Source: Lineus longissimus (Eukaryota; Nemertea; Pilidiophora; Heteronemertea; Lineidae). From it: 64,000 bases of DNA. Location of the stretch: NCBI RefSeq assembly GCF_910592395.1, contig NC_088318.1, positions 18,414,349 to 18,478,348 on the forward strand, read 5' to 3'. The position numbers and the translations under genes are program-made. The notes under the pieces are model-generated. The model was not told the DNA's origin and did not search any database. It saw only the letters and a program-made list of their open reading frames with translations. Below are positions 25,701 through 37,463 of this stretch, one piece after another (position 1 is the stretch's first letter; every line of letters starts with the position of its first letter).

Positions 25701-28700
25701 GGGAAAGAGTGTAAGGAAATCAGTGAAGTGGTCAAGCCAGTCATCATTGGAGAAAAGTATGACATCTTGCCTAATATCTGCCAGGTAGGGGCATTTGCTT
25801 CTTCTTTTGCAACCGGGGCAATTTTGGAGTAAGTTTCGATATGTCTTATTCAAAGGTCACAGCTATTAAAGCTAAGTGAGTTGACAGTTGACAAAAATGT
25901 GCCGTTAAACCCTGATGGCCCACTGTTGAGAAGAGACATGATCAACTGTGCCTTGTCATCTAAGTCATGGATCTTTCTAGGGAATCTGTTCATCGTTGAT
26001 ATGCTGCAGCGTAATAACTTGATGAGATCTCTTCGGTTTTCTTAAAGGATTTCAAATGTTGATTTCAGGCATGTGAAATGTTGCTGAATACATACTGTAA
26101 GCTTGCTGCTCTGTTGTCCTCTACTGGCCATCTAAAGGACAACTGGCACAAACCTTATGTGGAGATCATGTTCTTTCATCCAACACTCCTCTCTCATTTG
26201 TATCAAAGGATATGGAATATAGTCATTTCGGAGGTGAGAAACATTTTCTGGGCTCCATTCGAGGATTACCTCAGCCAGCCTCTCTACTGTCAAATCATGT
26301 CTTGTCTCGAGGATTTCTAGTAAATTCTTTTGAAAAAATTTGGTTTCATAAGTTTTCGGTACATCCCCCTTTGTATTTCCAAGGCCCTGTTTAGAGCCAG
26401 AACATTCTCTTTTAGGGCACCAGTCTTGAGCAGCATCACATCCTCGGCCTCGCCCACCTCCTTGCTGTCTTCGCATCACATTGTAGCGGGAAGACCCCAA
26501 TGGTGATATCGCCATCCAAACAGTCCACTCATCTTCACGAGGCCATATTACAAGAGTTACCTCATCATGATAGACAAGCCATGGTTTTCACTTTCAGGTA
26601 AGAGTATTTTACTTTCTGCACAGAGATTGAAGAAGTATACAAACTTACAATGGGCGTGGCTTGATAAAGATTAAGTCCTTTCCTTCCAAATATCACCACT
26701 CTTATGCTGATATGATGTATACTAAATGTGCATGTGTTGAGTGGTGAAACGGCACAATTTTCACTTCTGTTATCATAATATTCTTACTTTGATGTGAAAC
26801 TAAAGTCAAACGTTGCATTCCCTCTTCAGGTTTATGACCTACTACCTCCAGTATTCGCACTGTGAAGTCAGATCATCTTCAACTTTTCAAAAGTCAATCC
26901 TGCAGAAGGTAAGGCTTACTGAGGCAATGGTCTGAAGTGTTACTGTAATTAGTGATAGTTCTTGTTTATTGTACTTGGTAGGAGTAAATTACCATACTAG
27001 AGATACCCTCAGCGATACAAGATGTCACATTTTCACAGTTTCTCTGTGTTTGCGTATTTGCATATTTGCGTATTTGCGTATTTGAGTATTACATATGTTC
27101 TTGCCATTGGTTTCTACACATTCTATTCTCATTCAGTTTCAGGTGCTTGCCTACAGACTCTGCCCGAGTCATTTCAACTTCACACCCCTTGACCCAACAG
27201 CATTGCCAGTATTGGAAGAACAACAGCTTGCCATTGAGATTATGAGGTCAGAAAATTACAGAAAGTTGTGCGATGAAGTTGGAAAGGTAAGGACGTTATT
27301 GTGTTATTCTACTGGGCCCAGACAGTAGTCTATCTTGAACATGCATAATGCGAGTGAAGCGTAATCAAGTTTCTATTTGATTGCCATTCTGAATGATTGG
27401 TAAAGAAATAAAACTGTTATTGATGCTTGTTTTCAGTTCTCCTTTGACGATTGGTTGGCGCTTGAATGTGAAGTCTTCCCGGAGCAGGATATCTTATCAG
27501 ATCAGGACAGATTGGTGCTGTATGACTGGTTACTCCACACAGTTTATGTCCCTCGATCACTGCAGGATGGAGGCTGTGGGGGCTCCTACAGGGAGGCTTG
27601 TATCAGAATGTTCAAGTCAATTGTCCGATACCAGATGCAGCCCAAGGTGATTCAGAAACGGTGCTATAATCACAAAGCCAAAGAAGATAGAGGGAGCTGT
27701 CATCATCTAGTTAGATTGTTACAGGTTTGTATTTTGACCTGAAACTCGTTGAAAGCTTCAAAACTGAATTTCCAGTTCAATGTGTTGGATGAAATGTGTG
27801 TTTTCAAAGCAACTAAAGCCAGGAACAGATTGACAATCATATATTCATTTCTTTCAGAATCTCTGCTTGAACTCGATGCAGAGAAAAGTCGAGGCTACAC
27901 ATGTGTCTGCTGAAGCAGAGGCTGAAAGTGCCATGTCTTGGATGATTGAAGCAACAGACCAGCTGGTGTCAGAGTTGACAGAGTATGCTGCTCCTGTATG
28001 CTTCAGGTAATTTCTCATAGTAGGCCCAGCTGGTGTCAGAGTTGACAGACTATGCTGCTCCTGTATGCTTCAGGTAATTTCTCATAGTAGGCCCAGCTGG
28101 TGTCAGAGTTGACAGACTATGCTGCTCCTGTATGCTTCAGGTAATTTCTCAGGTCATAGAAGTAGCAACTGGGGTTGATTGAGCAACCGTCTATTGGCAT
28201 CTAAGTCATTCCTTCTCAAAAATAACTTCTTGTTTTCAAAATTTGAGAGCAGTCAAATGCTGCACAAATGATTTTTAAAGGGTAAAATGTTCATAAGAAT
28301 GAAAAAGACTTTTCTGGTTTCAGGTTTTATTCTCGGTTACCAGCGCCACTGTTCTGGACGAATGACATACGAGTCACACCCAGTGAGCAGATGGTGAGGT
28401 GCAGCCTCAACCATGTCAAGAAGTATCTTGTAAGTTATGAATTATGAAATGTGTTTTTGACCAAAAAAAGTTTTTCTCCATTTTTTGGGAAATTTTTTTT
28501 TTAATTTGGAAAAACATTTTTTGGACAATTTTGGGAAAAAAAATTTTCTTGGCCTTTCTTGGAAAAAAAAAATTGGGGGGAAATTTTTTGAAAAAAAAAT
28601 TGTAGGTTTGAGAGAACAAGTTATTGGAGTAGGAAGTTACCACATTGCCCAATTGCTCAGATTTTCAAAGATTTTTGTTGATCAACCTGGTCGCTATACA

Positions 28701-31700
28701 TGATGCCCTAAACCCTCATTATGCATTTCAACTTTTGCAGAGGAATCACTTATCTGATGGGCTCTGTCTGACATATCCTTGTATTCTCTTCCTGCTAAAG
28801 GTAAGAACATTGTCTTTATACTCATGAATACAGATGCAGGTTCTGGTATAACGACCTGGGAGTAACCGGTCACAGATACCCACTATTCTGAGGAGGCGCC
28901 TCACATCTGAAGGTCCTCCTCAGAGATCTGAAGGCTCCCCTCAGATCCGAGGAGAAACAACTGAAATCTGTGCCACAGCAGAGGGTGTTCGCGACTGGTA
29001 ACTAGCCTCTTGAACTCCCAACTCTGTAAATGCTTTACAGTACATCTTCTACGTTTCTTTCTTCAGAGGTGTTGCAAGAAGGCATTACTAAGTTATACTC
29101 TTATTCCTCTTCCAGGGTGCCTTTTCATTCAATTCTCCCGATGTTGCTAAGTTAGTTGGTCAACCAAACGAGGACAACATGTGCATTACCCTCGCTATCA
29201 TGGTGAGTACTTCTCGTGCTATGGGAGTGAGTTGGAAAGCACAATGTGAGATTGTAGGTGAGACTGACAAGTTTTGGACAGACAGCACTTTTTTGCGATT
29301 TGTTGTCACAAAGCTGAATGGAAATACAGATTTTGGTGACGTCACTGAATGTGGCTCTGGATGACTAAAAAACTTTATTACTTGCAGGTCCACTGGAAGA
29401 AACTGCATTGGTTGGAGACTTGTTTCAACAGTGATGACTTCAGCCGCCACGGAGAGATGAGGAGTCGCGTAAAGAGGTGAGATTAGAATTGGTAACCTTG
29501 GTTACCTGCCTTGTAATGATTATTATGCCCTGGTTGTCTTATCAGTACTAGTCATCCATTCAGCAGAAATACTCTAAACTTTGAACTTTAAGGCCCTTAC
29601 TGTCAAGTCATACCTTTAACAGTAAGAATAATCTTTTTCAGTATATTTGGTAATCCAGGTGAACCCTCAACAAGAATGAGGACCAGTAACCCACAGCAAA
29701 CATTTGCCTGTTACAGTATCATGCGGGATGGGTTAGTATTATTATCAATTGCTTTATCACACCCATTTGATAATCTGGTAGCTCTGACCACCCCAACCAA
29801 CTACTCATGAATAGTCTAACTATTTGGAATTACAGGAATTTACTTGAAATAATGTGGTAAACTGGGGGCAGTAGATACTGTGTCAAACTAGTTCAAAACA
29901 CTTTTTAAGACCTGGTACAATGATAAGTCTTGGTGAAGTGAACAGCCCTTTGAACAGGGCGACCTACTAATTCTGATGAAACAAAAAGTTTTGATCAATA
30001 TATGGTCAATGAAAGAGAGTCGAGTGTATTCTGTGTGAAGTCATAATTACACACTATTTTACTTGCAGGGATTACACGCCAATTCAGATAAAGAAAATAA
30101 TGTTGTCATTCTCTAAAGTGCCACAGGTAGGTTGATGAGATGTAGCCTGTGTGATTTCCAAAGATTTTATTGGTTGTTGTATATACGTTTTTTTCTTCCT
30201 AATGAATTGTTTCTTGATTGATTGCAGATGGATTATGCCTTAATCGTGACAGCGATGTCTGACATACCTCTTCAAGAGACTGAAGTAAGTTGTAAAGTTA
30301 TTGGTTGAATTTGTATGTTGCACTTTTCTGTCCTCTCCCGAAGTGTACACAGTGAGAAGACAGTTGTAAAATGTTGTTGGTGTTATCTTTCCAGAACTGG
30401 CTGAACATGCAAGAAGGGTTTAGACTAGCGGTTTGTCAGCGACCCAACCTCCTCAGTGAGTTTGCAGAGGGTCTAAATGAGAAACTAGATCATGTTCCAG
30501 ATCTCTCTGGCCGGTTACGTGCCGTCACATTTCTCAGGTAAGGATATGTCATGCTGCTGAAGGACTGATTGACAGGTGATATGTGTACAGTCTCCCTTTA
30601 TAATGGAGGCCAGATAAGATGTGAAGCTATAGCTTCCTGTCTTTTAGAGGGGGAGGGGGTTCAAGAACGCACTAAAACTTTCCTTTTTTAGGTTTCATTG
30701 TTATCTGAGATACTTCTTATCATTTATATAGAATGATGCTGGAGACGCCTAAAAACGAATTGAAAGTCCTGCTGAGGGAGTGTGACGCCATGAAGTCACT
30801 GATGGACATATACACCAATGTTGGGGAGCTCTACGACTCAGAAACAAAAGAAGTCCCTCTGAGTTACTATCAGGTAGGAAAGTTTCCTCATCTTTTGCCT
30901 GGGTGAAATTTAGACCAAGTCCAAGGAAATCGGTGTGGTATTGAACGTACATTTCATACATGTAGTACTCCCAGTCAAAATACAAGTAAATAAGCCAGGG
31001 GTTGTGGAGGGGCAGGGGGTGAGCAAAGTTCTCTTCAGCCTGGTAATTCTCAAGCTCCCATTTTAATACACTAGACTATATTATTTAGACAGATTTTAGT
31101 GATGCAGATGACATGTATTTAGCAAAGATCTATACATTGGAACTTGATGAATTGCAGCATTTATAAAAAATAGCCGATCAATAAATGTACAAAAGAAGAA
31201 TAGTACGATTTGATCAATAGCTCAAACCTTTGCCTGTTGATTTCCAAAAACAATTAAGATCAATGCAGCACGGTATTGATTAGCGGTCGACTGAGCCAAC
31301 AACACATAATGGCTTTGATTATCGATAACCATCAAATGGTGTCTTTGCTGTCAATAGTTGTGGTCTTATTTCATCCTGTGACATGGGCAAACCACCATTG
31401 AGTTCCTGTCCTATTGAGCAAGAGTGCTCATCGAAGAAATCTCACGGCGACAAAGTATTTTCTAGTGGTCCATTTTCAAATTCGGGAAGCCTATCTTGAT
31501 TCTTCCATGCTGCCTCTCGATGTATTTTTGGGCGTTTGAGACCCATCAAAATCAGTGTACCTGACAGAGAGGCTGTCCTGCTATTAACAAAGGAGCTTCC
31601 GCAACAGGAGATTCCACTCTATTCATGAGACCTATCGAAATCAGTGTCTCTAATAGAGAGGTTGTCCTACAGACGGAGGTGTCCACTACTGGCGATTCAA

Positions 31701-34700
31701 AGGCAATGTTATCTACAGTGGAACTCCGGTAACACGACCACTCATGGGACTGAGGTTGAATGGACGCGTTACCGGGGTGGTCACGTTAGTGAAGTTGAAA
31801 ATCCGGGGACGAAATGCATGATTAGGTTTTCCTGCCAAAATTAGGCGTAAGTAAGATCCTACATTTTTATCAAAAGTTTGAGTTGATCGGATGTCATGTG
31901 AGTCTTGGACTTTCTTGTGGTTCCACAGCGATATCACAAGTTTGTCCTTGTGCATCACCGCTTACCAAACACAACACGAACATCATGTCAAGAGACAAGC
32001 TCAACATTGACGTTATAACTTCTGTTGATGTTCAAACTACGTAAAAAATGTGTTATGTTAATGTCGCACTTTGTCATTCCTTGGTTTTGTTAGAAGAAAA
32101 CACATCATTGATCACAGATTCTTTTAGCGGATCCGATGTTGTCGTTGTTCTGAATGAGTGTCTAATTAACATCCTCAACACATCTTTATTGAGCTACCAA
32201 ACCAACTGGCAACATCTGCCCATCAGCACTGGAATTAATCAGTTAACTGAGCCAGCATTCGCAACCATGGAATTGATCTTGCGAGCAACATTGTAATGGA
32301 ATACAATGACTCAAAACTTACCATCTTGAGATGGTTCCTGTTATAGAGAGAACTGTACACTTTGGTGAGAAAAGTTTTTACTGGGTATGTCTCATCTTTA
32401 AAATGAGACTCGACACGCAGTTCTGAAGCACTTTCTCTTTTTCAGCATTCCCTCTGCATTTGGAGGAGTAGACTTCTCTCAGAATTATTCCTCCTCCTTC
32501 AAATTAATGCTGGTATTAGCAGGAATGAAAATGACTGGAATCACGCGATCTGTATGTTTTGAAAGAATTGTTTTCAACTGGGCCTTATCATTTCCTGACT
32601 TTACTGACCAGCGCGCTACGTCAATCCTAGCATGTGCTGTCTTGTGCAGTCAACTTATCTGTTCGACAGTCAATATGCTGGAAGATGAGCGACGTGTTTG
32701 TCAGCTGAGTAAGAAGAAGGGCAAGTGTATGGAGAGAGAGGAGGCGATTCGACATGGAAGCGCCCGCATGTACCAGAAGAAGGTATATGCTTAATTGTTT
32801 CATCAAAACGCACATCAGATATAAAGGTTCGACATCATAGCAGATTGGATGAAGTGTGCTTTGAATAGAATAACTGAGACAAGCAGCGATACATTTCATG
32901 GCCTGGTTCTCAGAACAAGTTTTGTCACGAATGCTGTCATTGACTTTACTTGTTAGCATCGATTGAAACCTTAGAACTATTACAGAATATCAGGAAACTC
33001 ATATACGTCAACAATGAGAAGGTACAGTTCAAACCGCCACTTCTTGTACGAAGAGAACGAGGTGATTGGTATTTTGACAGAAAATCAGGCAGAATAATAC
33101 TTATCAAATACCCAATTACAAACCCATTTTACAGTGTATTGGTTTACAAACTCTGTAATAGTTCATATGATATTCAGTACAAGGGTAAATTCCATGAGAA
33201 GCTTGAAACTTACCACAAAGATGGAAACTATCGTCAGTATATAATTTTATCTTTCATAAATCCAAAAACAAAAAGGCTCATTACCTATTTCTATGATATC
33301 GTCAAGGGTATTTTCGCAGGAGTATTCACCATTCCAAAGAATGACCCTTGCAACCAGTTTAAAATTGCTTATCCAGTTATTGGGTTTCAAGATAAAGTAC
33401 TAATAGTTTGTAATCAACGTGCTTACCTAAAAGCCACATTATATGACTCGGTCGAGTTCAACCAAACTGGTAGCTTTCAGCTTCTCTTAAGAAACGGGTT
33501 CACTGTTGATTTGAAACAGATACCTTTTGTTGTCAATTGCAACATCTACAAGATAGGCATTCGTCGTGCATATTATATTGTTGCTTACCGGAAAAGAAAT
33601 CTGTATGATCCTGTGTATTACTTGATCAAAAACATCGGACAACTTGACCCTGGCACCACAAGTATAGAATTGCACTTGAACCCATGGTCAGGAAGTCTAA
33701 TACTACTCGGAGTACCTGGACCGAGTGCCATTGGATTCAATGAGGTGTACAAACCAAAACATGGGCTTATTGACGACGGTAGCGACAGACGTGGTCAAAA
33801 GACATTTAGAGAAATCAAAGCAACTTTTCGTCCTCGCCAGAATTCCGACCGCCTCACAGCACATTTTATGTTCAACCCATCTGATGGGTCATTGTTCCAT
33901 CTAATACGATCGGGTGAATATCTCACTTCTGTTGTGGTCTATAAATGTAAGATTACTTCATAAATGATATAATAGATCTAAAACGTCATACCACTACGTT
34001 TGGATGGAAATATGGGATACGAGTTACAACATGGTCCTGTAGTTGGATAATGAATTGATGCGAAGGTTTTGGTTTTCTCATCAAACATCGAGAGGTTCCA
34101 GCTAAAATGAAGATCAAAACGGGGGCAGTAGCCGAGGTTTTGTGAAAACGAGAACTCCATCTTAGCGGCATTTGATGAGACAACCTTACCAATATCAACA
34201 GTGACGATATTAAGGTGTCAATTTCTGTTCTCAAACCGCCCAAGCTGAACAGAAATGTGCTTTTGAATGCTTAAATATGTTTCACCGCCCAAAGCGGTTA
34301 TGGTTGCCTGAGCTGCTGTTGCCAGAATGAGGGACAATGCTTCATAGACTGTAAGAAGGTGGCCTTGTTTGTGAATAGGGAGCCTGCTTGTCCCACTGCA
34401 GTTACTCATTATCCACAACAGCCTGTTACTTATGTTTTCATTAGCTTCAATTTTCACTCTCAGGAGAGCCTGCTTTTGAAGTACAACTTGGGTAGAAAAC
34501 TCAGATTAATTCCACCAATCAAAATGGATAGAAAGGGCCTTACTGTTGCTTTCAGAATCAGTGGCTTAGTTGTTATTTATATTGAGGACCCTATCCCATG
34601 GACGCGCTTTCTTCTCTTCATTCCTAACCAGAGCAATCGGACGTACCGAGTATTGTTAAACTGCTCCTACTTTACCACAACCCATGCTGTCATTTTAACA

Positions 34701-36485
34701 GTGTTCAATGTACATCATTTTTTTTGGGTTCCACACTTGATCAAGCATGAACCGGTCAGCGTAATGAAGATATATGATATATTAGCCTGCAATATCACTG
34801 GTCGTCTGCTGGTTCCCGCCACAGAGAAATGCATTCATGTTAAGAAGGCATCAGATATTTCAAATGTTTTTTTGGTCTCTGATACCAATACTGTGCTAGC
34901 CTTTTTTTGTGTATTAATGAGTTCACACACTTTATCTTTGACCCTGTACAATATCATCACAAGGTATGAAGGAAGTGAAATGATATTGACCCTTTCACTA
35001 AATAACACTTTTAATTCAGCGGTCAAACAATGGAAAGGGAACTTAGAGTATGATTTTCGCTTTGCTTCCGAATCTGATGCGTCCTTTTTTTTTTTTGGAG
35101 CCGGTAAACCACCTGAAATATTTATCTTTCATGACATCAATGGCATGATGGTTAGACAACCCTGTAACTTTTCGATTAAAGGCCAATATCTAAAGCATTC
35201 AATGCTATCTAATCAGTTATTAGGAATAGTATTTCTCTCATGGGATTCATCTCGATCTCTTCTTTGTGGATTCCAAGTTAACTGCCATTCAAGGAAACCA
35301 TTAAGCCCAAATGTCAACAATGAAGCTTTCCGAAAAATATATCTAATGAGTAGGTTGCCTCACAGAGATTTTGACCTGCCTTGGCAGGTCACGCATCTGA
35401 ACAAAAAGTTGACTTTGTCAAAGATATTGAGAAAGACACATCATGATCACCAGCAACATGTCGCTGTTATCCAGTACCGCAGAATTATCTGATTTCTCAG
35501 CTTGAGCATGGACACTAGGTGATTGGTGTCCATGCTACTAAATACTGTCAGATAGACATGACAAAGTTTTGTCCCTCATCGCCGTTGTTTCCCATGGACT
35601 TATTCATTCCTGAGAAATGACTGTAATGGTTCATTGGATAAGATACTAGATATGTGCATGAGCACAAAGAGTCATGGATGCGGTCAACCTCACACCAAGA
35701 CCTAGGTCCACCTGACTGGTTAGACTCGTGAGGATGATAGAGCACTCGTGAGGATGAGAGACTCAATATTACACCGTTGAACGATCACTACAATCTCAAG
35801 CCAGGGTTCACAGTGAAATGTAGAAATTTGTCTTTGAATTCACAAATGGAATGCTTTACTATTTCCAGCCTTTGACGACTGATGTGATTCTGGCGTTCTC
35901 TGTGTTCCTCAAAAGATGCTTACGTCTATGTCCCAAGGAAACGTTGGCTAGGATTCCTAACGTAAGTTTTTCAGTCCTTTTCCGCTTGTTAGATTTAGCA
36001 TCTTTGCGCTGTCATCACCTAGTTATCCTGCCTTTGGCTGATACAGATACTCCACCACGTCACTACAGGAAGTTCCTCGATGTTATTCAGTTGACTTTAG
36101 CTTGCTACAGTGTCATTCAAGGCAGATCAATCCGGATCCATCCATATTTGGCTGTCGTGTAAACACACCCAAATGTAATGTGGTCTGGTCTGGTCTGATG
36201 TACGTACTTCAGTTACGAGACTCATGTCATGCAGGATGTCATGAGCGATGTGATCTGATATTGCCTGGTCTAGCCAATCTATTGACCTCAAGCATTTTGA
36301 TTTCGAAGGAAACACATGATTGTGAAAGACAAGATTCTAATTGCACGATAAAGCCCAAAATGATGAGGATGATTATGTACCAAGTGTTCCTAATCATGCA
36401 ACCTGTCTTTCATTCATTCTTACAGAAGTGGATAGCAACGTTAACATCGATGTTCATCAAAGATGAGCAGATGGATGGTACTTGA
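19739..36485 (+). CDS. FANCA: Fanconi anaemia group A protein
   Basis: FANCA is a subunit of the nuclear Fanconi core complex, which ubiquitinates FANCD2-FANCI during crosslink repair. Proposed exons: 19739-19766, 20184-20305, 20648-20732, 20856-20983, 21237-21332, 21585-21658, 21935-22038, 22176-22255, 22569-22602, 22767-22916, 23071-23289, 23649-23782, 23959-24162, 24377-24583, 24697-24746, 25101-25233, 25575-25784, 26069-26233, 26416-26597, 26830-26908, 27137-27286, 27437-27724, 27858-28006, 28324-28429, 28741-28800, 29116-29202, 29388-29476, 29642-29731, 30069-30126, 30228-30284, 30395-30537, 30732-30873, 32446-32551, 32670-32782, 35869-35961, 36426-36485. Phases are continuous and give 1424 residues (human 1455). 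Family hallmarks are HHQDKDALLLE, LEGPHVFPSYQEWF, DIVPFESANILRVHI, TILAKTRLSDM, EASIFRKPYYIRRFLPAL and a final LCPKET. The protein is an alpha-helical repeat scaffold. The start (MKRTFDQLI, 28 nt exon) is inferred from phase. Residues coded after about 29400 align poorly, so that part is less certain. Confidence 0.88.
27957..28150 (+). repeat. 67 bp triplication of an exon end plus its 5' splice site
   Basis: The last 46 bp of the exon ending at 28006, together with its GTAATT donor and following intron bases, occur three times in direct repeat. Copies start at 27961, 28028 and 28095 (period 67 bp). Copies two and three share one difference from copy one (agactatgc against agagtatgc). The coding model uses the first copy. 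Confidence 0.93.
28440..28620. repeat. A/T homopolymer-rich intronic tract
   Basis: Long alternating runs of T and A broken by GG occupy the intron between two FANCA exons. It is low-complexity, and the open frames across it have no meaning. Confidence 0.7.
30874..32445. other. FANCA intron with fragments of transposon-like ends
   Basis: No exon with good phase was found here. The stretch at about 31540-31835 contains several cagtggaactcc-like and tattaacaggacaacc-like segments. They resemble ends of pogo/Tigger-type DNA transposons in marine invertebrates. One (31711-31735) reads rightward. Another, at 31565-31622, is the complement of a segment at about 36690-36735. No transposase is present. 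Confidence 0.4.
32950..33963 (+). CDS. Uncharacterised intronless open frame 1 nested in FANCA intron
   Basis: An open frame of 337 codons with no in-frame ATG until near its end (about 33868), so it needs a spliced 5' exon. A plausible acceptor (ctattacag) ends just before codon AAT at about 32986, phase 0. The product is rich in beta-branched, aromatic and basic residues and shows repeated modules of the form hydrophobic strand, Asn/Pro turn, strand (for example YIILSFINPKTKRLITYF). It has NSS and NQTG glycosylation sequons and no membrane segment, which suggests an extracellular beta-rich protein. It appears related to the frame at 34275-35492: compare KLIYVNNEKVQFKPP...RRERG with LLKYNLGRKLRLIPP...DRKG. 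I recognise no family. It could be an alternative FANCA terminal exon (the upstream FANCA exon also ends in phase 0), the last exon of a nested gene, or an old insertion. Confidence 0.55.
   Translation: MLASIETLELLQNIRKLIYVNNEKVQFKPPLLVRRERGDWYFDRKSGRIILIKYPITNPFYSVLVYKLCNSSYDIQYKGKFHEKLETYHKDGNYRQYIILSFINPKTKRLITYFYDIVKGIFAGVFTIPKNDPCNQFKIAYPVIGFQDKVLIVCNQRAYLKATLYDSVEFNQTGSFQLLLRNGFTVDLKQIPFVVNCNIYKIGIRRAYYIVAYRKRNLYDPVYYLIKNIGQLDPGTTSIELHLNPWSGSLILLGVPGPSAIGFNEVYKPKHGLIDDGSDRRGQKTFREIKATFRPRQNSDRLTAHFMFNPSDGSLFHLIRSGEYLTSVVVYKCKITS
34275..35492 (+). CDS. Uncharacterised intronless open frame 2, paralogue of frame 1
   Basis: The frame is open from 34275. The first in-frame ATG is at 34524. 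A strong acceptor (ttttcactctcag) ends before codon GAG at 34464, also phase 0. From there about 342 residues are encoded. The pattern of short hydrophobic strands, Asn/Ser turns and several sequons (NRT, NCS, NIT, NNT, NFS) matches frame 1. Likely corresponding segments include IKATFRPRQNSDRLTAHFMF in frame 1 and IKGQYLKHSMLSNQLLGIVF here. The C-terminus adds a basic tail with HDHQQH. The 312 bp between frame 1 and 34275 have no convincing exon. Function is unknown. The shared phase-0 entry points are consistent with duplicated or mutually exclusive terminal exons. Confidence 0.55.
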   Translation: MCFTAQSGYGCLSCCCQNEGQCFIDCKKVALFVNREPACPTAVTHYPQQPVTYVFISFNFHSQESLLLKYNLGRKLRLIPPIKMDRKGLTVAFRISGLVVIYIEDPIPWTRFLLFIPNQSNRTYRVLLNCSYFTTTHAVILTVFNVHHFFWVPHLIKHEPVSVMKIYDILACNITGRLLVPATEKCIHVKKASDISNVFLVSDTNTVLAFFCVLMSSHTLSLTLYNIITRYEGSEMILTLSLNNTFNSAVKQWKGNLEYDFRFASESDASFFFFGAGKPPEIFIFHDINGMMVRQPCNFSIKGQYLKHSMLSNQLLGIVFLSWDSSRSLLCGFQVNCHSRKPLSPNVNNEAFRKIYLMSRLPHRDFDLPWQVTHLNKKLTLSKILRKTHHDHQQHVAVIQYRRII

Positions 36486-36684
36486 TTTAGGATTAAAGCC
36501 GCAGCTGGAAGCATTTGGGACACGAGTAAGTGGAGAACTCGATTAAGGATATCAGCGACGGCTTCTTTCTTCATGACACAAGTATTGAGTGGCGGACTCA
36601 TTCGGATCACATCATCGGGGGAAGCTGTGTGTTCTTGGCGTCTCGTATACTTAACTTTCAATATTTCACTGCTTTAAGTGGTAG

Positions 36685-36780
36685 AGATATACAGTGGAAA
36701 CTCCCGTTGTGGACACATCTATTAACAGGACAACCTCCTTACTATTGATGCATGCTCTAATGTGGTATTAAGGTAAATCC
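36685..36780 (+). mobile_element. Fragment with pogo/Tigger-like terminal sequence
   Basis: The segment starts cagtggaaactcccgttg and runs through tattaacaggacaacctcc. It is similar to the complement of 31565-31622. It lies in the FANCA 3' UTR region. There is no coding sequence and no clear opposite end. Confidence 0.35.
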
Positions 36781-36912
36781 TATGATAACGCAGCCTTGTA
36801 CTAGGTTTAATACCATGATGTACCGATGGCCATATTAAGGAGTCAAAATTTCCTTGGCTTTTTGAAAGGGGAAAAAACTAACTGAAATGTGTTGTAATGA
36901 CATATACACAAA

Positions 36913-36931
36913 TTTATTTATATTTAAATAA
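36913..36931. terminator. Bidirectional poly(A) signals between convergent genes
   Basis: A near-palindrome (tttatttatatttaaataa) provides AATAAA on the minus strand at 36913-36918 and on the plus strand at 36926-36931. The plus signal is about 440 bp after the FANCA stop. The minus signal is about 550 bp after the stop of the EF-hand gene. Confidence 0.5.
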
Positions 36932-37463
36932 ATCAAATGATGATCAATATGAAATACATTTCATCAAATGTATTATTTAACATTAGAAAGAAAACGACGC
37001 ATGAACAATTTTTGGCATTTTGAAAAATTTTTGACAGCAAGTCTTCAAATTGGCTAAATCCTGAATGGTAGTCGATATGTGCTCTGGTGGAAAAGGAAGA
37101 GTTATTCTCTGAATACCTCACACAGTAAATAAGGTGATTCACAACACAACACTTCATGCAGCAATTTGAGATTGGTGTATTTTGCATAGATAACACAGAG
37201 AGAGACAATTTCTGTTTGCCCAAACTGTGAAAGGCTACAGGGCTTGAACTGTTACATTTGTACATGCTGCATAAACAAGCAATTATAATCACTGCTATGT
37301 ACAGGTCCCTTGTCTGCCAGTAAAACTGGTAATCATTTGGCTTTATAGCAGGTTGCTGTGATCACCGTTTCTAGTCACAGACATCTGAAATGACCACCGC
37401 AGACGAGTATTTTTTGGCATGTTAATGATCACAGAGATTAAAGTCACTTGTTTGCCGGGCACT

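Noticed and set aside
32507-32794. Open frame of 95 codons overlapping late FANCA exons
   Set aside because: Its frame conflicts with the in-phase GT/AG exons 32446-32551 and 32670-32782. It has no independent support.
31565-36735. A single DNA transposon spanning the two orphan frames
   Set aside because: The similar terminal-like segments point away from each other, and no transposase is present between them.
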